Origin: an uncultured Collinsella sp.
GTDB lineage: Bacteria > Actinomycetota > Coriobacteriia > Coriobacteriales > Coriobacteriaceae
Assembly (NCBI GenBank): GCA_959605475.1
Contig: CAUHFS010000055.1
Location: 1 to 12,377, forward strand
Reading direction: 5' to 3'
Length of the DNA: 12,377 nt
Shown: one piece after another, positions 7,291 through 12,377 of the stretch
Position numbering within the stretch: position 1 is the stretch's first letter
How the letters are laid out: every line of letters starts with the position of its first letter
Position numbers and translations under genes: made by a program
Notes under the pieces: model-generated
What the model was told of the DNA's origin: nothing
The model's input: only the letters and a program-made list of their open reading frames with translations
Database searches by the model: none

Positions 7291-8436
7291 ATGGACCTTG
7301 CCGATATTCGTCAGGCCATCGACGGCATCGACACCACGCTCCTCAACAGCTTTATCGAGCGCATGGACATTGCCACCGAGGTCGCCAAGTCAAAAATCGA
7401 GATGGGCAAGGCCGTCTTTGACCCCGCCCGCGAGCGCTCCAAACTCAACAACCTCGCCAGCCGCGCGCCCGAGCGCTACGAGGCGCAGACCATCACCCTG
7501 TTCCGTCTCCTCATGAGCATGAGCAAGGCCGAGCAGCAGCGCTACATCAACGAGCTCAAGGGCATCACCGTCTCGCAAAAGGCCCATGCCACGGCCGCAG
7601 CCTTTGACACACCCTTCCCCCAGACGGCCACCGTCGCCTGCCAGGGCGTGGAAGGCGCCTACAGCCAAATCGCCGCGTGCAAGCTCTTCGACGTACCCGA
7701 TATTGCGTTTTTCGAGACCTTCGAGGGCGTCATGCGTGCCGTGCGCGACGGCTTCTGCGAGTTTGGCGTGCTGCCCATCGAAAACTCCACCGCAGGCTCG
7801 GTCAACGCCGTCTACGACCTGCTCGCCCAGTTCGACTTCCACATTGTGCGCTCGCTGCGCCTCAAGATCGATCATAACCTGCTCGTCAAGCCCGGCACCA
7901 AGCTCGCAGACGTGCGCGAGGTCTACAGCCATGGCCAGGCCATCGCCCAGTGCGCCGGCTTTATCGAGGCCCACGGCCTGCACGCCACCAAGTACCCCAA
8001 CACGGCCATGTCGGCCGAGATGGTCGCCAACTCCGAGCGTACCGACGTTGCCGCCATCGCCTCGCGCAGCTGCGCCGCACTCTACGGCCTGGAGGTGCTG
8101 GAGCCCAATATCCAGGACTCGGACAACAACTATACGCGTTTTGTCGTCATCAGTCGCGAGCCGCGCGTCTACCCCGGCGCCAACCGTACCTCGCTCATGA
8201 TCACCACAGCCAACGAGCCGGGCGCCCTTTACCGCGTACTCGAGCGCTTCTATGCGCTCAACATCAACCTCATTAAGCTCGAAAGCCGTCCCATCCCCGG
8301 CCACGACTTTGAGTTTATGTTCTACTTTGATCTGGACTGCCCCTTTGGCAGCAAGGCCCTCGACGACTTGCTCGACTCCATCGACGACGTGTGCGAGAGT
8401 TTCACCTACTTTGGCAGCTACACGGAGGTGCTCTAG
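7291..8436 (+). CDS. pheA: Bifunctional chorismate mutase / prephenate dehydratase
   Basis: Rearranges chorismate to prephenate and dehydrates it to phenylpyruvate. The 381 residues fall into three parts. An AroQ-type chorismate mutase (1-90) has Arg7, Arg24, Lys35, Asp44 and Glu48, matching the E. coli active-site residues with a constant offset of four. A prephenate dehydratase domain (about 114-290) has the NYTRF motif (280-284). A C-terminal ACT domain carries GALYR (311-315) and ESRP (331-334), the known Phe-binding motifs, so Phe feedback inhibition is expected. It is the only chorismate mutase in the window and so must also feed TyrA. The ATG at 7291 is preferred because AAAGGGG lies five bases upstream; a GTG at 7276 precedes that site. 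The stop codon directly abuts the next start. Confidence 0.96.
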   Translation: MDLADIRQAIDGIDTTLLNSFIERMDIATEVAKSKIEMGKAVFDPARERSKLNNLASRAPERYEAQTITLFRLLMSMSKAEQQRYINELKGITVSQKAHATAAAFDTPFPQTATVACQGVEGAYSQIAACKLFDVPDIAFFETFEGVMRAVRDGFCEFGVLPIENSTAGSVNAVYDLLAQFDFHIVRSLRLKIDHNLLVKPGTKLADVREVYSHGQAIAQCAGFIEAHGLHATKYPNTAMSAEMVANSERTDVAAIASRSCAALYGLEVLEPNIQDSDNNYTRFVVISREPRVYPGANRTSLMITTANEPGALYRVLERFYALNINLIKLESRPIPGHDFEFMFYFDLDCPFGSKALDDLLDSIDDVCESFTYFGSYTEVL

Positions 8437-9687
8437 ATGACCAATACCGCCGCAACCCGTCCCTACGGCGTGCTGGGCCGCGTGCTGGGCCACAGCTACA
8501 CTCCAACCATCTACAAAGAGCTGGCGGGGCTTGAGTACGTGCGCTTTGAGCGCGAGCCCGAGGACCTCGCGGCCTTTATGACGGGCGATGAGTGGGAGGG
8601 CACCAACGTGACCATTCCCTACAAGCGCGCTGTCATGGAGTACCTGGACGAGCTGAGCCCGCTCGCCGAGCGCATGGGCAACGTCAACACCATCACACGC
8701 CTGCCCGATGGCCGCCTGCGCGGCGACAATACTGACTACTTCGGTTTTCAGTGCCTTGTCGAGGAGCTGGGGGTTGAGGTCGCCGGCAAGAAGGCTCTCG
8801 TGCTCGGAGCCACCGGCGGCGCGGGCACTACGGCCAGTATGGTGCTCGGCGATCTGGGCGCCACAGTCGTGCCCGTGGGCCGCACGAGCGAGGTCAACTA
8901 CGGCAACATCGCACAGCAGTCCGACGCCGCCCTGCTCGTCAACTGCACGCCCGCCGGCATGTTCCCCCACTGCCCCGACGCGCCTTGCACACTCGAAGGG
9001 CTCGATGCGCTCGAAGGCGTTATCGACATTGTCTACAACCCCGCTCGCACGGGACTCATGCTCGAGGCCGAGCGCCGCGGCATCCCCTGCATCGGCGGCC
9101 TACTGATGCTCGTGGCCCAAGCGGCACAGGCCGTTGAGCGCTATACCTGCCAAGTCACCCCGCGCAAGCGCATCTTGGACGTAACGGAGCGCTTGTCACG
9201 CCGCGAACAGAACATCGCCCTGATCGGCATGCCGGGCTCGGGCAAAACCCGCGTGGGTGAGCAGATCGCCCTGCTCACCGGCCGCGAGCACATCGACCTG
9301 GACCGCGCGCTTGAGGAGCGCCTTGGCATGCCCTGCGCCGACTTTATCGTCGAGCACGGTGAGCCCGCCTTCCGCGAGCAGGAGACATCTGCGCTGGCCG
9401 ATATCTCCAAGCGCAGCGGCCTGGTGCTCTCCACCGGAGGCGGCGTGGTCACGCGCGACGAGAACTATCCGCTGCTCCACCAGAACAGCCAGATCGTGAT
9501 GCTTAACCGCAAACTGGACGAGCTCGCCCACAAGGGTCGCCCCATCACCGCTCGCGACGGCATCGACAAGCTGGCCGAGCAGCGCATGCCGCGCTACCGC
9601 GCCTGGGCCGACTACATCATCGACTCGCGCGACTGCGCCGCCAACACCGCCCAGGCCCTCCTCGACACCCTTCCACCCGCTCTCTAA
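8437..9687 (+). CDS. aroE-aroK: Fused shikimate dehydrogenase / shikimate kinase
   Basis: One 416-residue polypeptide carries two consecutive steps: reduction of 3-dehydroshikimate to shikimate, and its phosphorylation. The dehydrogenase half (1-240) shows GHSYTP (18-23), TNVTIPYK (56-63, catalytic Lys63), GNVNT (81-85), GDNTD (96-100, catalytic Asp100), the dinucleotide loop LGATGGAG (123-130) and NCTPAGM (169-175). The kinase half (about 256-416) shows Walker A GMPGSGKT (264-271), Asp287/Asp289, FRE with Arg313, GGG (334-336), the lid GRP with Arg368 and RMPRY (383-387). The substrate motif S-x-S of AroE reads S-Y-T (20-22). No stop or start is evident at the joint, so fusion is genuine rather than overlapping genes. 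GGAGG lies inside the pheA end, eight bases before the ATG. Confidence 0.94.
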   Translation: MTNTAATRPYGVLGRVLGHSYTPTIYKELAGLEYVRFEREPEDLAAFMTGDEWEGTNVTIPYKRAVMEYLDELSPLAERMGNVNTITRLPDGRLRGDNTDYFGFQCLVEELGVEVAGKKALVLGATGGAGTTASMVLGDLGATVVPVGRTSEVNYGNIAQQSDAALLVNCTPAGMFPHCPDAPCTLEGLDALEGVIDIVYNPARTGLMLEAERRGIPCIGGLLMLVAQAAQAVERYTCQVTPRKRILDVTERLSRREQNIALIGMPGSGKTRVGEQIALLTGREHIDLDRALEERLGMPCADFIVEHGEPAFREQETSALADISKRSGLVLSTGGGVVTRDENYPLLHQNSQIVMLNRKLDELAHKGRPITARDGIDKLAEQRMPRYRAWADYIIDSRDCAANTAQALLDTLPPAL

Positions 9688-9689
9688 TC

Positions 9690-9730
9690 AAAACCACCAC
9701 AAAGGGGACAGGCACCTTTGTGGTGGTTTT
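9690..9730 (+). repeat. Perfect 16-bp inverted repeat between aroE-aroK and aroQ
   Basis: Arms 9690-9705 and 9715-9730 are exact complements around a 9-base loop, GGACAGGCA. The hairpin starts three bases after the aroE-aroK stop. Its 3' arm ends in TTTT, but the T-run lies within the stem, so it could act as a terminator (A-tract/U-tract type), an mRNA processing or stability element, or a dispersed repeat. If it terminates well, aroQ would be expressed less than the upstream genes. I see no separate aroQ promoter in the 64-base gap. Confidence 0.8.
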
Positions 9731-9751
9731 CCAATCGCAAAGGAAGCAACC

Positions 9752-10189
9752 ATGAAAGCACTCGTCATTAACGGCCCCAACCTCAACATGCTCGGCATTC
9801 GCGAGCCGGGCATCTATGGCAGCGACAACTATGACCGCTTAGTGCAGATCTGCCAGGAAGCGGGCGCCGCACAGGGCTTCGACGAGGTCGAGGTCTTCCA
9901 GTCCAACCACGAGGGCAGCATCGTCGACAAGATCCAGGGGGCCTACGGCAAGGTCGACGGCATCGTCATCAACCCGGCGGCCTACACGCACACGAGCGTC
10001 GCGATCCTCGATGCCCTCAAGGCCGTCGCCATCCCTGCCGTCGAGGTCCACATCAGCGCCGTGGAGACGCGCGAGGACTTCCGCCAGGTAAGCTATGCCC
10101 GCCTGGCCTGCTTCGCCACCATCACCGGCGAAGGCCTCCAAGGCTACGCCCACGCGCTGGAGCTGCTGAGGGAGCGTCTCGAAAAGTAG
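9752..10189 (+). CDS. aroQ: 3-dehydroquinate dehydratase, type II
   Basis: Dehydrates 3-dehydroquinate to 3-dehydroshikimate, the third step. The 145 residues are typical of the small dodecameric type II family: NGPNLNMLGIREPGIYG (7-23) with the mobile-lid Arg17 and catalytic Tyr22, FQSNHEG (49-55), INPAAYTHTS (73-82), and EVHIS (98-102) with catalytic His100, then REDFR (107-111). It is unrelated to type I AroD. AAAGGA lies seven bases before the ATG. Last gene of the operon, after the 9690-9730 hairpin and before a strong terminator. With it all seven shikimate steps are encoded here. Confidence 0.97.
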   Translation: MKALVINGPNLNMLGIREPGIYGSDNYDRLVQICQEAGAAQGFDEVEVFQSNHEGSIVDKIQGAYGKVDGIVINPAAYTHTSVAILDALKAVAIPAVEVHISAVETREDFRQVSYARLACFATITGEGLQGYAHALELLRERLEK

Positions 10190-10234
10190 CCTCGCGGGCA
10201 AATCCATCAACGCGACTCACACGCCAATAATGCC

Positions 10235-10275
10235 AGTGCCGCCAGCAGCAACCTCGCTACTGGCGGCACTTTATT
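10235..10275 (+). terminator. Terminator of the aro operon
   Basis: AGTGCCGCCAG (10235-10245) pairs perfectly with CTGGCGGCACT (10260-10270). After one mismatch, AGC/GCT (10247-10249 and 10256-10258) extends the stem and leaves a 6-base loop. TTATT follows. An overlapping alternative pairing is TGCCAGT (10231-10237) with ACTGGCA (10276-10282). It closes the operon 46 bases after the aroQ stop. Confidence 0.8.
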
Positions 10276-10282
10276 ACTGGCA

Positions 10283-10288
10283 TATAAT
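10283..10288 (+). promoter_or_regulatory. Candidate -10 box of the 10320 gene
   Basis: A perfect TATAAT lies directly after the aro terminator and 31 bases before the next start codon. The expected -35 region falls in the terminator's 3' arm (about 10260-10266) and has no good match, and there is no extended -10, so this could be a weak or activator-dependent promoter. Confidence 0.45.
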
Positions 10289-10319
10289 CATTGCAGTCAC
10301 ACAACGTCTGGAGACGCGC

Positions 10320-10769
10320 ATGTTAAGCATCCATCTGGGAGATTACCCCGGTTCCATCTACGATACCGAAACCTATTTTAGGAACTCGTACCTAGATTCA
10401 TGGTTCGAAGACCCCATGGCCGCGCAGATCATTAAAAGCGTGGACGGATCAGAGCTCATCGGTCCCCACAACATCGTAAGCAAACAGCTGGGCTCGATCA
10501 CCCCACTCGAACTGTCCGGCGGCGTCAAGACGCTGCTGTTAGTACGCAATCTTCCAAACATGGTGTTCAACGCATCTACCTGCGGAGACAACTGTGCCCG
10601 CTGGCTACTCAAGATCGGCAAAGAGCAGGATGTGCTGGTGACCCTTTACCACATCATGAAGTTCCCCTGGAAGCGTTTTGAGATTCGCATCGATAACGAT
10701 GGACGAATCGTAAGGAACATGCAGGAGTTTGTCGGCGCCACCAACGACTTTTTGGATGTCGATGAATAA
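10320..10769 (+). CDS. Hypothetical protein, DUF4869-like
   Basis: A 149-residue soluble protein with no signal peptide or membrane segment. From memory it resembles the DUF4869 family of short uncharacterised proteins, mainly from Firmicutes and gut bacteria; I could not run a search. Distinct segments are MLSIHLGDYPGSIY at the N terminus, LSGGVKTLLL (65-74) and FNASTCGDNCARWLL (83-97) with Cys88 and Cys92. The start at 10320 is chosen because GGAG lies six bases upstream; extending to the ATG at 10230 would place the start in the aro terminator. Codon use is visibly less GC-biased than in the aro genes, suggesting separate origin. Its TAA overlaps the ATG at 10769, implying translational coupling to the next gene. 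Function unknown. Confidence 0.8.
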   Translation: MLSIHLGDYPGSIYDTETYFRNSYLDSWFEDPMAAQIIKSVDGSELIGPHNIVSKQLGSITPLELSGGVKTLLLVRNLPNMVFNASTCGDNCARWLLKIGKEQDVLVTLYHIMKFPWKRFEIRIDNDGRIVRNMQEFVGATNDFLDVDE

Positions 10770-10864
10770 TGAGGGGGACTCATACCGTTATCGTTGAACG
10801 CGCAAAGGTCAAATACACGCACGAACGATTCACGAATGCATGGAGAAAAACATCCTTGCCATAG
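10769..10864 (+). pseudogene. 5' fragment of a frameshifted partner gene
   Basis: ATG at 10769 overlaps the TAA of the preceding gene (TAATG) and opens 31 codons, MRGTHTVIVERAKVKYTHER and on, to TAG at 10862-10864. The next reading frame carries 10840-11199. Moving from codon AAA (10847-10849) back one base onto AAC (10849-10851) joins them into a coherent 143-residue protein. This equals loss of one A from a run now five long (10846-10850). The simplest explanations are an inactivating mutation or an assembly error; slippage on the A-run during transcription or translation is a less likely alternative. Confidence 0.55.
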
Positions 10865-11199
10865 GAGACGGCGCAGCGTTTGGCCCCTACATCGAAAAGG
10901 TGCTGGGACAGCGCGTTTACAAGAACGTTCGCTTGTTCCTCCCGGAATCATTTGAGTGGACACTTCTGCAATCTGGCCTCATTCCCAGCAACGATATCCC
11001 AAAGATTCTCGAGGACCCCTCGAACTACATCGAGAGCCGCGACTACCTGAACTGGGAGCGGTTCTTCACCGACGTATTGATCAAGTACTCGGCAGACACT
11101 CGCTATGCCTACAAAAAGGCAAAGCTCAACGAGCAGTATCTCAAGCCGCAAGCGATAAGTACAGTTGCAAGCGTTTTGCCCGAGTGTCTGAAGGCATAA
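10840..11199 (+). CDS. Hypothetical protein, probable 3' part of a frameshifted gene
   Basis: The 119-residue frame starting at ATG 10840 has no ribosome site before that ATG, and its first residues (MEKNILAIGDGAAFGPYIEK) look like the interior of a longer protein. Joined by a one-base shift to the 10769 frame it becomes 143 residues and pairs tightly with the DUF4869-like gene. Visible segments are IGDGAAFGPYIEKVL, FLPESFEW (in the middle) and YIESRDYLNWERFFTDVL followed by KAKLNEQYL. It is soluble and moderately charged, without signal or membrane segment. No family recognised with confidence, and no function is proposed beyond a likely role with its upstream neighbour. The last codons AAG GCA TAA lie in the arm of the 11190-11248 hairpin. 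Confidence 0.6.
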   Translation: MEKNILAIGDGAAFGPYIEKVLGQRVYKNVRLFLPESFEWTLLQSGLIPSNDIPKILEDPSNYIESRDYLNWERFFTDVLIKYSADTRYAYKKAKLNEQYLKPQAISTVASVLPECLKA

Positions 11200-11248
11200 T
11201 GACAGCGGGGAGGGCCAACTTGGTCCTCCCCGCTGTCATTATGCCTTC
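11190..11248. terminator. 28-bp hairpin shared by two convergent genes
   Basis: Arms 11190-11213 and 11225-11248 are perfect 24-bp complements; a wobble position plus CCA/TGG (11214-11217 and 11221-11224) extends the stem to 28 bp with a 3-base loop. It contains the stop codons of both convergent genes (11197-11199 plus, 11239-11241 minus), so both end in the same AAG-GCA-TAA codons (Lys-Ala-stop). It probably works as a bidirectional terminator, although the 3' tails are only moderately T-rich. Confidence 0.75.
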
Positions 11249-12225
11249 TTAATCACGAATGCCAATCCAATATCGCAGGCACAGCGTACGATTGACGCGA
11301 AGAGCCACGATGCCGGCAGCGTCATAAGCAGCGGCATCGTCTGCCAAGGAATAAACCAATCGACCGCGTGGATTGCAAAGATGGCAAGACTGGCCTGTCC
11401 GCAGAACACGAGGGCTTGTTCAAAGGACCCCAAAACCGGCACGTCTTTCAACTTCTCCAGCGCCATGGAAACCCAGCACACGCAGTAGCTGCCGGCAAGA
11501 GCGGCAACTGTCGCAACCACAAACCCATCCACGCGGCGGCTCGAAAGCTCAAGCCCACTCAGCGCGGCAAGGACAAGCCAAGCGACACCGGCTCCAATAA
11601 ACAGCAGGGGCTTGCTCACGCCCGGCTCCAGCCCCTTTTGGCGCGCCGTATAGCCAACCCACATCAGCAGCAAGATATAGCAGCTCAGATCCATATCGAG
11701 CGGCAGGTAAACACCCATTAATCGAGACACGCTCAATCCGCAAAAGGCAATCGCGGCACAGACAACGCCCTGCCAAACAACCCCGATCCCGCGGCGATCA
11801 AACAGCCGCACGAGCGCATTAAACAACAGGCGCGACGTAAACAGCGCCGCCAAAAACCATGCCATGCCAACGGCGGCAACGCCAAGCCGAGGCACATCAA
11901 CGCCTGAGGCAAACACAAGCGTCTTAAGCCCCGCAACCAGCGTACCGCTCGTCAAAGAAACACCGCTCATCAAGAACGTCGGCACCTGCCACGCCAGTGC
12001 AAGAACCACATACGGCACCAGCAGGCGCGACACCGAACCACTCAGCAGCTCGCGCCACGGCTTCGGCCTAAACGTATACCCGGCAAGAATAAAGAACACC
12101 GGCATGTGAAACGAGAAGATCGCGTGCCGCAAGGGAGAAGGATTTGGGACGGTGTGCCCCACAATGACCAGAATCATTGCAATCCCCTTTGCAATATCTA
12201 TCCAGTCGAGCCTTTTACTTCCCAT
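11239..12225 (-). CDS. Acyltransferase family 3 membrane protein
   Basis: Integral membrane acyltransferase (Acyl_transf_3 fold, as in OafA, WecH and NolL-type sugar O-acetylases) that moves an acyl group, usually acetyl, onto surface glycans or other extracytoplasmic acceptors. The 328 residues have roughly ten hydrophobic segments. The N-terminal family signature is clear: RLDWIDIAKGIAMILVIVGH (5-24) with the conserved His24, then FHMPVFFILAGY (38-49). A further His near the C terminus lies in IFAIH. There is no C-terminal SGNH domain. The start is supported by GAAGGG six bases upstream. No glycan synthesis genes are adjacent, so the acceptor is unknown. It is convergent with the DUF4869-like cassette and lies downstream of tRNA-Arg(UCU). 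Confidence 0.88.
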   Translation of the reverse strand: MGSKRLDWIDIAKGIAMILVIVGHTVPNPSPLRHAIFSFHMPVFFILAGYTFRPKPWRELLSGSVSRLLVPYVVLALAWQVPTFLMSGVSLTSGTLVAGLKTLVFASGVDVPRLGVAAVGMAWFLAALFTSRLLFNALVRLFDRRGIGVVWQGVVCAAIAFCGLSVSRLMGVYLPLDMDLSCYILLLMWVGYTARQKGLEPGVSKPLLFIGAGVAWLVLAALSGLELSSRRVDGFVVATVAALAGSYCVCWVSMALEKLKDVPVLGSFEQALVFCGQASLAIFAIHAVDWFIPWQTMPLLMTLPASWLFASIVRCACDIGLAFVIKKA

Positions 12226-12257
12226 GGCGAACCCTTCAAAACCGCAGCACGCAAGAT

Positions 12258-12281
12258 GAAAAAAGCCCAGAAAAAAGCCCA
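12258..12281. repeat. Perfect 12-bp tandem duplication in a terminator tail
   Basis: GAAAAAAGCCCA occurs twice in direct tandem (12258-12269 and 12270-12281). On the minus strand each copy supplies the end of a terminator stem plus a six-T tract, so the tRNA terminator is followed by a second copy of its own tail. Confidence 0.85.
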
Positions 12282-12302
12282 GACCACCAAGCGGTCCGGG
12301 CT
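12270..12302 (-). terminator. Intrinsic terminator of tRNA-Arg(UCU)
   Basis: Arms 12276-12285 and 12293-12302 pair over 10 bp with one G-U wobble and a 7-base loop. A six-T run follows on the minus strand. It lies ten bases beyond the encoded CCA of the tRNA and about 45 bases before the acyltransferase start. Confidence 0.88.
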
Positions 12303-12312
12303 TAATAAATGA

Positions 12313-12377
12313 TGGTGCTCCATGGCGGATTCGAACCGTCGACCTTGGGATTAGAAGTCCCCTGCTCTATCCAACTG
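12313..12377 (-). tRNA. tRNA-Arg, anticodon UCU (5' end outside window)
   Basis: Sixty-five bases are visible, from the last base of the D-stem 5' strand to the encoded CCA (12313-12315). The anticodon loop CTTCTAA gives TCT, reading AGA (Arg). The T-loop is TTCGAAT and the 3' acceptor strand is ATGGAGC. Two stem positions do not pair as I align it: 27-43 (G and A) and 50-64 (A and C). The acceptor 5' strand lies beyond the window edge. Confidence 0.92.

Noticed and set aside
7390..8970. A 526-codon open frame antisense to pheA and aroE-aroK
   Set aside because: Same cause: absence of stops opposite high-GC codons. No recognisable domain, and it crosses two well-supported genes.
10230..10319. 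N-terminal extension of the DUF4869-like gene to ATG 10230
   Set aside because: It would begin inside the aro terminator and lacks a ribosome site, whereas GGAG precedes ATG 10320 by six bases.
10190..12377. Integrative element at tRNA-Arg(UCU)
   Set aside because: No integrase, no duplicated tRNA 3' end, and no phage or conjugation gene is present; only adjacency supports the idea.

Overview
The window is high-GC bacterial DNA with strong GC bias at third codon positions in most genes. Gene content and protein character (DAHP synthase with an N-terminal ferredoxin-like domain, fused AroE-AroK, clostridial-like chorismate synthase) suggest an anaerobic gut actinobacterium of the Coriobacteriia, Collinsella-like. 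That assignment is inference; no marker gene here proves it.

Left end (1-1547, minus strand): the N-terminal 464 codons of a P-type cation ATPase running off the window, preceded by a tRNA-Arg(CCG) gene with its own near-consensus promoter and an intrinsic terminator lying between the tRNA and the ATPase.

Centre (about 1640-10277, plus strand): one aromatic amino acid operon in the order aroF, tyrA, aroB, aroA, aroC, pheA, aroE-aroK fusion, aroQ. Together these supply all seven shikimate-pathway steps from erythrose-4-phosphate and PEP to chorismate, plus chorismate mutase/prephenate dehydratase (towards Phe) and prephenate dehydrogenase (towards Tyr). The final aminotransferase and all trp genes are absent. 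Most junctions are tight (7-base overlap to 43-base gap), implying co-transcription and translational coupling. A terminator-like hairpin sits between the putative promoter and aroF, which suggests transcription attenuation. A second perfect hairpin separates aroE-aroK from aroQ. A strong intrinsic terminator follows aroQ.

Right end (10278-12377): a small, less GC-biased accessory segment. It has a two-gene plus-strand cassette, a DUF4869-like protein of 149 aa and a partner gene apparently broken by a one-base frameshift in an A-run. This is followed by a convergent minus-strand acyltransferase-3 membrane protein. The convergent genes share a 28-bp hairpin that contains both stop codons. The window ends inside a tRNA-Arg(UCU) gene on the minus strand, whose terminator has a duplicated tail.

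No insertion sequence, CRISPR array, prophage gene or clear defence system is visible. The points most worth a second look are the aro leader, the uncharacterised two-gene cassette with its frameshift, and the three conspicuous hairpins.
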